Part shown: piece after piece, positions 35,343-43,964 of the stretch | Position numbering within the stretch: position 1 is the stretch's first letter | Layout: each line of letters begins with the position of its first letter | Source: Candidatus Poseidoniales archaeon | GTDB lineage: Archaea > Thermoplasmatota > Poseidoniia > Poseidoniales > Thalassarchaeaceae | Assembly (NCBI GenBank): GCA_012964335.1 | Contig: DTUF01000006.1 | Coordinates: 1-57,081, forward strand | DNA: 57,081 nucleotides | Direction: 5' to 3' | The notes under the pieces: model-generated | What the model was told of the DNA's origin: nothing | The model's database searches: none | What the model saw: the letters and a program-made list of their open reading frames with translations, nothing else | Position numbers and translations under genes: made by a program

Positions 35343-35413
35343 AATTGTTTATCCACAAGCGTTTGATTCATAGATGAGTTGCTGTCAGCGGGTGCTATAA
35401 CGAGGGGCTTAGT

Positions 35414-35929
35414 ATGAGTGAGGAATTAATGAAATCAGCAATTGAGATGTTCAGAGAAGGTAATTTGGAGGGTGCGGTTGCAGAACTTGATGATAAAATT
35501 AAATCAAACCCCGGTGTTGCTGATTTACATCACACATATGCGGAATTTGCAAATATGCTAAACACAGAAGCTCAAGATGACATCATTCCTGGTGGGAAAA
35601 TAATGATGAATTACAAGAAGGCTATGGAACTCGACGAAGAGAAAGATGAGTACATTGCTGACTTCGCAGGATTTGCTTTAGAATGTAGACGAGTACCAAT
35701 TGCTGTGAAAGAATTTCAACGCTATAGCCGCCGTCTTGAACTTGCAGATATTCCAGTTGATGACATTCTTTACAATGCTGCTAGAAATATTGTTGACACC
35801 ATTGAGGTAATTGACCCTGAAAAATCAAATCCAATGGTTATTCCTTGGCTGAAACAAGCATTGATATGGTCCGTTGGCGGCTTAGGATACTCTCCTGAGG
35901 ACGCTGCTGAATTATTGACTGAAGAGTGA
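35414..35929 (+). CDS. TPR-like helical repeat protein
   Basis: The 171-residue soluble protein is almost entirely helical. The first 30 residues (AIEMFREGNLEGAVAELDDKI) match one tetratricopeptide repeat, and AIVs of similar spacing follow with MNYKKAMELDEEKDEYIADFAGFAL. TPR proteins mediate protein contacts. The gene ends on truA, with a GTG overlapping its TGA, so they are probably co-transcribed. No specific partner can be named. Confidence 0.7.
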   Translation: MSEELMKSAIEMFREGNLEGAVAELDDKIKSNPGVADLHHTYAEFANMLNTEAQDDIIPGGKIMMNYKKAMELDEEKDEYIADFAGFALECRRVPIAVKEFQRYSRRLELADIPVDDILYNAARNIVDTIEVIDPEKSNPMVIPWLKQALIWSVGGLGYSPEDAAELLTEE

Positions 35930-35934
35930 AGCAT

Positions 35935-36810
35935 ATGGCCGAGATGGTCGGCATCGCTTTTGCTTTCTCTTACATTGGAGATGCCTTTCATGGAAGTCAA
36001 ATCCAACCAGAAGTAAGAACTGTCCAAAAAGACTTGCAGATAGCCTTCCATAAGGCAAAATTCGCTGGCTCAAATCCATTACTTCGATTTTCTAGTCGAA
36101 CTGATGCGGGGGTGACAGCTCGTATGAATGTCGCAGTTTGTGTGGTTAAGAAATCGGTTTGGCAGAAGATGGGTGATTTGAGATTCCGGCGCGCTCTAAA
36201 TGACCATCTCAAAGATGTAGTCGTTTGGGCCGCTGAAGAAACTAGTGAGGATTGGAATCCAAGAATGGCATCCCGCCGAGTATACCGATTTCGATTGGAA
36301 ACCATGCGCCAATTCAACAAACCTCATGACGAAGGTAAACTTCTTGAAATGATGAAACTGTTTGAAGGGACCCACGATTTTACTGGTTATTGCAGACCTG
36401 AAGAAGGGAGGATAACCACTAGAACTGTTGATTATTGTAAGCCGTGGAGTATTGATGGTAGGCTAGTAGGATTTGAAATAGCCGCCCAGTCATTTCTTTG
36501 GAACCAAGTACGAAGAATAGCGTGGGCAATGAGCGAGGTAGCTCTAGGAACTAGTTCTATTGAAGTAATACAGGAAGCACTGGGGAAAGGTGAACAACCC
36601 CCATTTTTTGGGTTAGGACCTTCAAAGTGGCTAACACTTTGGGCAATAGAGTATGAGGACATATCCTTCACTGACAAATCCGGTGACTTTTTTGAAAACC
36701 TCTCTGCACCGCCGGTCGGTATCAATGGTAGGCAATTTGAGATATGGCAGCAATCTGCAGACCATGAACAAAAGCAATTACTTCTCAACAGTTGGCTTTC
36801 TTATCTCTAA
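35935..36810 (+). CDS. truA: tRNA pseudouridine synthase TruA-family
   Basis: The protein of about 291 residues carries the TruA core: FSYIGDAFHGSQIQP, the catalytic block SSRTDAGVTA with its Asp, HDFTGYCRPEEGR, and the late block FLWNQVRRIAWAM. TruA makes pseudouridine in the anticodon stem-loop (positions 38-40 in bacteria; archaeal Pus3-like enzymes act on 38/39). ATG 35935 is preferred; a GTG at 35926 overlaps the upstream stop. Its last four bases overlap the end of the convergent ribK gene. Confidence 0.92.
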   Translation: MAEMVGIAFAFSYIGDAFHGSQIQPEVRTVQKDLQIAFHKAKFAGSNPLLRFSSRTDAGVTARMNVAVCVVKKSVWQKMGDLRFRRALNDHLKDVVVWAAEETSEDWNPRMASRRVYRFRLETMRQFNKPHDEGKLLEMMKLFEGTHDFTGYCRPEEGRITTRTVDYCKPWSIDGRLVGFEIAAQSFLWNQVRRIAWAMSEVALGTSSIEVIQEALGKGEQPPFFGLGPSKWLTLWAIEYEDISFTDKSGDFFENLSAPPVGINGRQFEIWQQSADHEQKQLLLNSWLSYL

Positions 36811-37349
36811 TACAATAGAAGAACTTGATCCCCATCTATTAGGTCTAATGCTTCTCTAAGAAATGCCGAAGCAATCACTTCTACCACATCTGTGTGTCGC
36901 GTTAGGTCTGGAATCAGAATGGCACAATTGATGGTTGCAGCTTCGTGCCCGCCTGCTGTATTTATGGAGGCAAGAATTGCTGTTGCACCTCCAAATGAGC
37001 GCCCTTCGCGTTCAAATCCTTGAATCCGATGGATCATTATTTCAGTCATGTCAATATCATCAGCGGCTTGCCTAACACTCTCCTCAATTCCAGAGGTTTC
37101 AATGCCAGCCGCGTTTCTCATGGCGAGGTAACGAACAAAAAATTGTCCTTCAACTTTGACATTGAGAGTCCCAGGCCAAGCAGTGACTCCGAGAACTTGT
37201 TTGAATTGGTCTTGGTAATGTGCTTGTGCCATGAAGATGTGTGCTCTGCCAAGCCCGCTACTAACCGTGCCCCGCAACTCCATTGCCAACCCTACCGCAT
37301 TCACCTTATGCAATTTTCTTAATGATGAAGTGAAAGCATGAATGAACAT
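36807..37349 (-). CDS. ribK: CTP-dependent riboflavin kinase
   Basis: This archaeal enzyme makes FMN from riboflavin using CTP. Family blocks are clear: RGTVSSGLGRAHIFM near residue 25, FKQVLGVTAWPGTLNVKVEG, IQGFEREGRSFGGATA, and the C-terminal VVEVIASAFLREALDLIDGD. The domain is about 125-150 residues, so the first 22 residues may not belong to it, and ATG 37283 (MELRGTV) is a plausible true start. The upstream esterase gene on the same strand ends three bases before the longer start, which points to co-transcription. Confidence 0.92.
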   Translation of the reverse strand: MFIHAFTSSLRKLHKVNAVGLAMELRGTVSSGLGRAHIFMAQAHYQDQFKQVLGVTAWPGTLNVKVEGQFFVRYLAMRNAAGIETSGIEESVRQAADDIDMTEIMIHRIQGFEREGRSFGGATAILASINTAGGHEAATINCAILIPDLTRHTDVVEVIASAFLREALDLIDGDQVLLLY

Positions 37350-37352
37350 TGG

Positions 37353-38018
37353 TTAATCATTTAGCAAATCATTTAGCCAATCTTTAATCCGAATTAATTC
37401 TGGCATGATGACCTCATGTCCCATTCTATAGCCATTCCACTCGCAAGGATTGCCAGCAGCAACCATGCTTTCAAGCGCAGCTCTTCCCATCATGACTGGC
37501 ACCATGTCATCATCTACCCCATGGCCAAAAAGAATTGGAGTTTCGCGGTTCGCGTCATTTGCTTCAGCATCATAAGTATCTGCTAAGACCTGATATGCTG
37601 AAAGTATCATCATCCCAGCCAACTTCTCTTGAAAGCGAGACCCAACATGTAGGGCTAGCGCTCCACCCTGTGAAAATCCTGCAAGAACAATATTTTCGTA
37701 CGCGATTCCCCTTTGATGTTCTTCTTGAAGTAACTCAACAACTAACTTTGCACTACTCCTAATCGTATCTTCGTCCTCACGCTCAGGCGACTCCCAGTCA
37801 AGGGATTTTATGTCATACCAGGCAGGCATTTCCATTCCCATATTGATAGTCACGGCCATAATCGGCGCATGAGGGAAAACAAAGCGAGTGTTCGGGCATT
37901 CAAGCATTGGGACTACTGGTTCAAAATCATGTCCAGATGCACCTAGGCCATGTAACCAAACAACTGTTGATGTATGTTCCAACTCTGGCTCCACTACCAC
38001 TGTTTCTAGGACACCCAT
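37353..38018 (-). CDS. alpha/beta hydrolase of the phospholipase/carboxylesterase family
   Basis: The protein of about 221 residues has the fold and triad of small carboxylesterases related to acyl-protein thioesterase. VVWLHGLGASGHDF forms the oxyanion region, LAGFSQGGALAL contains the nucleophilic Ser, GHGVDDDMVP the Asp, and RMGHEVIMPE the His. No signal peptide is seen, so it is cytoplasmic. ATG 38018 is preferred over TTG 38030 because GGAGATA lies before it. The substrate is unknown. It lies directly upstream of ribK and probably shares its transcript. Confidence 0.85.
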   Translation of the reverse strand: MGVLETVVVEPELEHTSTVVWLHGLGASGHDFEPVVPMLECPNTRFVFPHAPIMAVTINMGMEMPAWYDIKSLDWESPEREDEDTIRSSAKLVVELLQEEHQRGIAYENIVLAGFSQGGALALHVGSRFQEKLAGMMILSAYQVLADTYDAEANDANRETPILFGHGVDDDMVPVMMGRAALESMVAAGNPCEWNGYRMGHEVIMPELIRIKDWLNDLLND

Positions 38019-38162
38019 CACTATCTCCAAAGGGCATCGCCCCCGGCCTTACTCTTATGCACTTTTCGTGAACAGATGTAAGGATATCATCAGTTAGTGC
38101 CTCTCTGTGATTTCCTGTGACTGACCGATTTGCTCATGGGCTGAAGCGACAACGGGTAGATA

Positions 38163-39041
38163 ATGGCAGAGGTCAAGGTGGTTTTACTTGGTACCGCCCA
38201 AGATGGTGGAGTGCCTCAAGCGGGCTGTGTTAAATCTTGTTGTATGAATGAATTTGGCGGCCCAACAAGGCATCGTAATCCTGTTGCACTTGGTTTGACA
38301 GCGGCAGATGGCAGCCGTCATCTCATTGAGGCTAGTAGGGCCTTAGCAGACCAACTGATTCTTTGGTCAACAGTAGATGGCGCACCTAACAACAAGCTAG
38401 ATTCAATATGGCTTACCCATGGGCACTTAGGCCACATTGATGGGTTAGGGCTGTTTGGATGCGAAGCATGGGGTGTAGAAGAAATACCTCTTCACGCATC
38501 AGAATCAATGATTAGAGTGGTGGAATCAAGTCCTCCTCTCGCGCCACTTTTTGACAACGGGCATCTCATCCCAACTCCTTTTTATTCAAGTAAAAAGGTT
38601 CAGTTAACTGAAGAATTGAGCATAACACCTGTGAAAGTACCACACCGCGACGAACATACTGATACCCACGCATTCCTAATTGAAGGGCCGTCAAAACGTC
38701 TGTTATTCTTGCCTGACCATGACTCTTGGATGGAGACATTGGAACTTCACTCTGCTGATAACCCTCTTGCTTGGTTACATTCTTTATTCGTTGATATCGT
38801 ACTGTTAGATGGGACTTTTTGGTCAGGTGAAGAGTTAGGTGGGCATGCTAAGGAAATTGGCCACCCTCCGGTAGAACAGACCCTTGAATTACTTGGAAGA
38901 AGGGGCCCAAGTGACCCCAGAGTGGTGTTTATCCATCTCAATCATACTAATCCTTTGCATGATGAATCATCTGCTGAAACAGCTAGAGTAAGGGCCATGG
39001 GATGGGAAGTGGCTAGGCAACCAATGTCCTTCAATCTCTAA
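38163..39041 (+). CDS. PqqB-like metallo-beta-lactamase-fold hydrolase
   Basis: The 292-residue protein opens with VVLLGTAQDGGVPQAGC and SRHLIEASRALADQL, which match the PqqB group of metallo-beta-lactamase-fold enzymes. The metal motif reads THGHLGH, with Gly where most family members have Asp (HxHxDH). Later metal-site candidates are PHRDEHTDTH and LPDHDSW. No other PQQ biosynthesis gene is near, so a role in PQQ synthesis should not be assumed. It is divergent from the esterase gene and overlaps the convergent beta-propeller gene by 11 bases at its end. Confidence 0.8.
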   Translation: MAEVKVVLLGTAQDGGVPQAGCVKSCCMNEFGGPTRHRNPVALGLTAADGSRHLIEASRALADQLILWSTVDGAPNNKLDSIWLTHGHLGHIDGLGLFGCEAWGVEEIPLHASESMIRVVESSPPLAPLFDNGHLIPTPFYSSKKVQLTEELSITPVKVPHRDEHTDTHAFLIEGPSKRLLFLPDHDSWMETLELHSADNPLAWLHSLFVDIVLLDGTFWSGEELGGHAKEIGHPPVEQTLELLGRRGPSDPRVVFIHLNHTNPLHDESSAETARVRAMGWEVARQPMSFNL

Positions 39042-40614
39042 CTTGAACAGTAACTGTGTCAGAAGTACTCGCCTGATCATTATCGATTACGGTTAAAGTG
39101 AAAGTGTGATTTCCTTTAGGTAATTTGACCTTGATAATAGGCACCTCGCCAATCACTCGATTAGTGACGTCTCTCCAAGTGTGATCAACTATTACACCAT
39201 CTTCATCAAAAGAGCGCGACCCATCTAGAGTTACTACGGATGTACCATCTTCATCTGCCTGAACAATCAAATCTTCACCAGCGTTGGCTACAGGAGGCAC
39301 ATTCATTCTATCTGGGGCTCCAGAAAGAGCGGCATCAAAATCAAACTCTTCCTTTTCTGTTTCATCTGTTAGAGTTATTTCGGCTTCTAGCAAGCCTATC
39401 AAATCGTCCGAACCAACAGAAGTTGAACTACCACTAGAAAGTTGAGTCATTTCGGCCTCAGTAAGGAGTTCTGAATAGTCATCTTCTCCACCGTATAATG
39501 CTTCAACTGTATTTGCAACCCGTTCACTTGGAGAAGCAGTTGAATATTCTTGTAAGTCAGAATCAATATCGCTTCCGGATTGCATCAAATATGTCTCGGC
39601 TTCTGAATTCAGAATTAATATCTGGTTATCTCGGGTGTAATCATTCTGATTATCACCTGCAACGACAATTAATTTGCCATTATTACTAACCATAACCATC
39701 TCAGTGAGGCCAGTGTGTTCAACCTGCCATTTCTCCACACCTTCACCATCAATTAGGTGAACTTGGAACCAGGTTGCAATAAGTAGGTCTTTACCAATAG
39801 GAATTAGTCCGTTGATGCTGTAAGGTGACTTGAACCTAGTAATTTGAGAGCGTTCTGAGTTAAACTCAATGACTTCTCCATCAAACATTCCGCAAACAAC
39901 TCCAGAATCCGTGGGGCTAAGAACTTCACAACGTTGTCTAAGGGTAACTCTCGCGGCCTCTTGACCCATAGGGGTCCACCATTCAAGGACAATTTCCTCT
40001 TCATCTCCCATCGTGACATCGAGAGCCTCGCGGGCGATACATAGGTGGCCATCAGCCAAGTAACATATCGCTGTGACTCGCTCGCCTTGCTCACCGCGTG
40101 AATCACGTTTGAACCGAACATTTCCATTACGGTCAATAATAGTCACATTTCCAACATCATCGGCAATTGCAGCAGTATCTCCCTTTGGTGAAACTGCTAG
40201 GCGAGTCAATTCGCCAGATTCATAATGAGTTAGTAATCGGCCGCTAGAAGAAAGAAGATGCAGTAAGCGAGCCCCATCAATAACTGCTACTAAATCGCCT
40301 GATGGAGATACTGCTAGATGGTCACAACCACCCCCAAGACGATGGCTCCATCGATGGCCTCCAAGCCTTTCATGACCATGTAATTCTCCTGAGTGACTGC
40401 CCACGACTATGGTTCCATCTGGGGCAAATTCCAATTTTGATATGCCGCCTTCTATGGTTTTTGAGTCAGATCTGTTTTCACCATCTATATCACAAATCGT
40501 TAGTTCTCCACCTTCTTCTCCCCAAGCAATATACTTCCCATCAGCAGAAAAAGAAACCGCAGTCACGCGGGATTCAGGCTTTAGGATACTGGCAGGGTCA
40601 ATGGTGAGTGGCAT
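39031..40614 (-). CDS. beta-propeller protein with C-terminal PKD/Ig-like domain
   Basis: The protein of about 527 residues starts with WD40-like blades (VSFSADGKYIAWGEE, LEFAPDGTIVVGSH, LAVSPSGDLVAVIDG, LAVSPKGDTAAIADD). After an acidic linker there is a PKD-type domain at the C-terminus (VANAGEDLIVQAD, TLDGSRSFDEDG, FTLTVIDNDQ). PKD domains are usually extracellular, yet there is no signal peptide at either candidate start, so location is uncertain. It is the last gene of the run rpl37e-purF-thiI-like-propeller, with a gap of 33 bases before it. The function is unknown. Confidence 0.78.
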   Translation of the reverse strand: MPLTIDPASILKPESRVTAVSFSADGKYIAWGEEGGELTICDIDGENRSDSKTIEGGISKLEFAPDGTIVVGSHSGELHGHERLGGHRWSHRLGGGCDHLAVSPSGDLVAVIDGARLLHLLSSSGRLLTHYESGELTRLAVSPKGDTAAIADDVGNVTIIDRNGNVRFKRDSRGEQGERVTAICYLADGHLCIAREALDVTMGDEEEIVLEWWTPMGQEAARVTLRQRCEVLSPTDSGVVCGMFDGEVIEFNSERSQITRFKSPYSINGLIPIGKDLLIATWFQVHLIDGEGVEKWQVEHTGLTEMVMVSNNGKLIVVAGDNQNDYTRDNQILILNSEAETYLMQSGSDIDSDLQEYSTASPSERVANTVEALYGGEDDYSELLTEAEMTQLSSGSSTSVGSDDLIGLLEAEITLTDETEKEEFDFDAALSGAPDRMNVPPVANAGEDLIVQADEDGTSVVTLDGSRSFDEDGVIVDHTWRDVTNRVIGEVPIIKVKLPKGNHTFTLTVIDNDQASTSDTVTVQVRD

Positions 40615-40647
40615 CGCTATCAAAATCAAGAGGGAATAACTTTGCTT

Positions 40648-41523
40648 TCATGCTATCGCCGAGTCAATTTCGGCTCTACGTCTCAGTTCGTCCATAGTTT
40701 CCTCACTCCAACCCACCAATGGTTCAAGTGTTGCCATTGGTACATTCCCATCAATTTGGAATGTTTGTGAGCCAAGATTATCACCTACTACTGCCCACAC
40801 AGCGCCAATGTATCCTGGCCCTGGGGCGGTTGCTAAATAGGACTTCAAATCATCATTAATTTGAGATGGGTCCCACAATTTTACTAAGTCAAGAAGTTCT
40901 GTTTTAGAATCGGAAGAAACAATCAAGCGGCAACCACGTCTCATTACTAGCCATGCAGCTAAGTAATCTCGTTCATTGTTTAATTCCGTGATGACAGATC
41001 CTTGTACTCCAGTAGGTAATCCGCCTTGGCATACGATTTTCGTGCCAAGTATTCCAACTTCTTCTGGCATAAGAGCGATTCTAACTGGCCATTCAGGGTT
41101 CGAGAGATTCACTTTTAGATGTGGGGCGCGAGCCAAGATGGCTGCCCCTACTGCACCAGCAAATGTCTGACTTGTCCATTCCTGTTTCTCGCCATGTCGT
41201 TTGCACTGAACCGCAAATGTTGCACCTTTCTCGGTCGGTGCAAGATGAATCACTGCGTCTGCAACTACCTCAGCGTCGACTGAAACTGATGTCAAGGGGT
41301 CAGCTGAGGTTAATCCAAAGGTATGCCGTATCGCATCTTCGGCGGCTGACTCCTCTCCTTCTATCAAGTCAAGAAATAGCATTCCTTGCCATGGGGATAC
41401 CTTGACTTTGGCACCGCGAACTTGTGCTTGTATGACTAGGTGTTTTTGCAATGCTTTACGCATAAATCTACGAACTTGACGAGATTTCAGAATGATTTCG
41501 CCCATTCTAATAATCCAGCGCAT
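40648..41523 (-). CDS. ThiI-like THUMP protein with degenerate PP-loop
   Basis: The N-terminal part (MRWIIRMGEIILKSRQVRRF onward, about 1-165) is the ferredoxin-like plus THUMP region of ThiI, which binds tRNA. In ThiI the next domain carries the ATP PP-loop SGGIDS; here the aligned stretch reads ELNNERDYLAAWLVMRRG, so fold contacts remain but the ATP site is lost. Total length is about 291 residues, shorter than usual ThiI. It is therefore probably not a 4-thiouridine synthetase and may be a tRNA-binding partner. ATG 41523 fits GGTGA plus four bases. A gap of 33 bases follows purF. Confidence 0.78.
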   Translation of the reverse strand: MRWIIRMGEIILKSRQVRRFMRKALQKHLVIQAQVRGAKVKVSPWQGMLFLDLIEGEESAAEDAIRHTFGLTSADPLTSVSVDAEVVADAVIHLAPTEKGATFAVQCKRHGEKQEWTSQTFAGAVGAAILARAPHLKVNLSNPEWPVRIALMPEEVGILGTKIVCQGGLPTGVQGSVITELNNERDYLAAWLVMRRGCRLIVSSDSKTELLDLVKLWDPSQINDDLKSYLATAPGPGYIGAVWAVVGDNLGSQTFQIDGNVPMATLEPLVGWSEETMDELRRRAEIDSAIA

Positions 41524-41559
41524 CATATCACCCCGTAAATTGGCTCTGACTTTTCCGCA

Positions 41560-43113
41560 TTAATCTTCATTGTGGATGTCCATTGAGTCAATTTCTTCAG
41601 GTTCAGCATCACCATTTCCGTTTTTTGCTGAATCATTTCGTTGTAATTCTAGCAACTTTAGATACTCTTCGGTGATATCTCCTGTACAGTATTCTCCAGT
41701 GAAACAAGAAGTGTCAAACTCATGCGCTTCTTCTTCTGAAATAGTGCAAGCAGCGATTAGGTCATCTAAGTCCTGATAGACCAAGAAATCAGCGCCGATT
41801 TCCTTTTCAATTTCACTGATAGATTGCCCATGTGCGATATATTCGCTCCTAGCGGGCATATCAATCCCATACACATTTGGATGCAAAAGTGGTGGGGAAG
41901 AGGAAGCAAAGTAGACTTTCTTTGCACCGACTAGCCTAGCCATCTCAACAATTTTTCGCGAGGTATTTCCGCGCACAATTGAATCATCGACAAGCAAGAC
42001 GGTCTTGCCAGCGAATTCATCAGGAAGAGGATTCAACTTTTTTCGCACCGAATCCTTACGTTGGGCTTGCCCAGGCATGATGAAGGTGCGGCCAACATAA
42101 CGGTTTTTCACAAAACCTTCACGGAATTCAATACCAAGGCGTGCTGCAGTTTGAATTGCTGCATAGCGGCCAGAATCTGGTATTGGCATAACCACATCAA
42201 TCCCATGATTTGGTTTCAGTCGCATGATTTTTTCAGCCAAACGTTCGCCCATATTCAATCTCGCCTTATGGACAGACATTCCATCTATCACAGAATCAGG
42301 GCGAGCGAAGTAAACATACTCAAAGATACAATTTTGCAGTTTAGGGGAAGAGTGACATTGCTCAAGATACATCTTGCCATCAACTGAGATGAAAATACAT
42401 TCTCCAGGAGCAACGTCTTGAACATCTTCGAATCCAAGAGTGTCAAGGGCAACACTTTCTGAGGCTACTGCCCATTCTGTGACACCATTCTCGTCAACAC
42501 TTTTGCCGTACACAAGAGGGCGAATGCCGAAAGGATCTCGAAATGCAAAGAGACCATACCCGTTGATCATTCCTACCACAGAATAACCACCGCTCAATCG
42601 ATAGTGAACCTCACGGACCGCTTTGAAAACTTGATGCACATCCAAGTATAGTTCATCTTCAATTTTCAACTGCCTTTTTCCGAGTTTTTGTAACTCATGT
42701 GCGATGACATTGAGAAGAACTTCAGAATCAGAAGTAGTATTGACATGTCGCAAGTCATCGAGATAGAGTTGTCGCGCTTGTTGTTTTGAGTTTACTAGAT
42801 TGCCGTTGTGGGCAATTGTGATTCCGTATGGCGAATTAACATAGAGAGGCTGGGCTTCTGCAGATGAGCATGTGCCAGCAGTTGGGTATCTAACATGGCC
42901 GATTCCCATTGAGCCTTTCAACCGCTTCATGTGACGCTCGTGAAAAACATCTCGAACTAAGCCGTTCGATTTCCTAAGGTGAAGATGGTCATCGTCACAG
43001 GTGACAATTCCAGCCGCATCTTGGCCACGATGTTGCAAAACAAGAAGCCCGTCGTATAGCATCTTACTGACATGCGAGCCGGGTTGACCGGCGATGCCGA
43101 TGATGCCACACAT
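41560..43113 (-). CDS. purF: amidophosphoribosyltransferase
   Basis: PurF makes 5-phosphoribosylamine from PRPP and glutamine, the first step of purine synthesis. The start is ATG 43113 because the mature enzyme must begin with the Cys nucleophile of MCGIIGIAG; a longer frame from 43170 would block it. The glutamine amidotransferase domain is about 1-240 (QHRGQDAAGI, GHVRYPTAG). The phosphoribosyltransferase domain follows with the PRPP motif VLLVDDSIVRGNTSRK. C-terminal Cys residues (SCFTGEYC) and CIFEYVYFARPDS could support the Fe-S cluster found in the Bacillus-type enzyme. Confidence 0.97.
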   Translation of the reverse strand: MCGIIGIAGQPGSHVSKMLYDGLLVLQHRGQDAAGIVTCDDDHLHLRKSNGLVRDVFHERHMKRLKGSMGIGHVRYPTAGTCSSAEAQPLYVNSPYGITIAHNGNLVNSKQQARQLYLDDLRHVNTTSDSEVLLNVIAHELQKLGKRQLKIEDELYLDVHQVFKAVREVHYRLSGGYSVVGMINGYGLFAFRDPFGIRPLVYGKSVDENGVTEWAVASESVALDTLGFEDVQDVAPGECIFISVDGKMYLEQCHSSPKLQNCIFEYVYFARPDSVIDGMSVHKARLNMGERLAEKIMRLKPNHGIDVVMPIPDSGRYAAIQTAARLGIEFREGFVKNRYVGRTFIMPGQAQRKDSVRKKLNPLPDEFAGKTVLLVDDSIVRGNTSRKIVEMARLVGAKKVYFASSSPPLLHPNVYGIDMPARSEYIAHGQSISEIEKEIGADFLVYQDLDDLIAACTISEEEAHEFDTSCFTGEYCTGDITEEYLKLLELQRNDSAKNGNGDAEPEEIDSMDIHNED

Positions 43114-43221
43114 CTCCGTTCCCTGTTTGGTGCCCCGCCGCCGTAGGTATTTGGTAATGCCCCCACACATTGGGCTGTATTCAACTAAACAATCGTCAAT
43201 CTCTTGACAATAAAAAATTAC

Positions 43222-43401
43222 TCAGTTTTTCGGTCGGCGGTTTTTCTTAGCCCAGCCGAATCCTCGGCGCTTAGCAGTTGCACCATATCCGCATGAAGCG
43301 CAAACGCCCTTCTGCTTGTGATAGGAGTGCTTCCCGCAACGGCGGCAAAGAATGTGAGTGCTCTTCTGGCGCTTACCCATACTTGGCGTACCCTTACTCA
43401 T
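43222..43401 (-). CDS. rpl37e: 50S ribosomal protein L37e
   Basis: The 59-residue protein is a small basic zinc-binding protein of the large subunit. Both zinc pairs are present (CRRC and CASC), followed by the [13 protein letters not shown] tail. ATG 43401 is preferred; an ATG at 43413 would add four residues. A GGTGGTGAG lies just upstream, with a five-pair hairpin overlapping it. It stands first in a run with purF, the ThiI-like gene and the propeller gene. Confidence 0.96.
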   Translation of the reverse strand: MSKGTPSMGKRQKSTHILCRRCGKHSYHKQKGVCASCGYGATAKRRGFGWAKKNRRPKN

Positions 43402-43460
43402 ATCACTCACCACCTGCTATTTGCAGGCCGCCCGACCGACCCACCCATTATGAGGCTTGC

Positions 43461-43964
43461 TCATTCCTCTTCTTTCTCAAAAGAGGTGGTTTCTAACTCA
43501 AGTAGAGGGTCAGATGGTGTTTCTCTGCCTGTTACTAGGGTCAGAAGAATACCAAAACTAGTGCCTAGTGCAAGGAGAATTGCAAAATCAGCGGTCATCA
43601 TACGAATAGCACCAAGAGCAAATTGTGACCATACATCAGTTGCTACACCGGTAACTGTAATTCCTGATTCAACGAGTAAGCCGAACAACAATGCAGCAAC
43701 AACTGCAGCTAGAAGTGTACCAAGTGCTTGTTCAATCAATTTTGCATGTTTATGTGATAAGGCTAGAGTTATCAAAAATAGAGCGCTATTTACGAAGATG
43801 AAACTAATGAGGGCAGAGTGGGTGAATCTTGAAAAAATATCCACATCTGAAACTTCGCCACGAACTTCTAAATGGATATTAGCGATGAAAATCAATACTG
43901 TGAGAGTCAAAACTACTAGCGTGAGGGTACGCCAGTCACGAACAACATCACCGTCATTATTCAT
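43461..43964 (-). CDS. four-helix membrane protein, family not recognised
   Basis: The 167-residue protein has four predicted membrane helices (about residues 12-32, 46-68, 80-102 and 130-150), with a Glu-rich cytoplasmic C-terminus. No catalytic or transport motif was found. It overlaps the upstream membrane protein gene by four bases (ATGA), so the two are almost certainly co-translated and may form one complex. Confidence 0.65.
   Translation of the reverse strand: MNNDGDVVRDWRTLTLVVLTLTVLIFIANIHLEVRGEVSDVDIFSRFTHSALISFIFVNSALFLITLALSHKHAKLIEQALGTLLAAVVAALLFGLLVESGITVTGVATDVWSQFALGAIRMMTADFAILLALGTSFGILLTLVTGRETPSDPLLELETTSFEKEEE

Noticed and set aside
38163-39041. Firm assignment as PQQ biosynthesis protein PqqB
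   Set aside because: Only the family resemblance is visible; other PQQ genes are absent here and a metal ligand is changed.
43114-43170. Longer PurF start
   Set aside because: The enzyme needs a Cys right after the initiator Met; that Met is at 43113.
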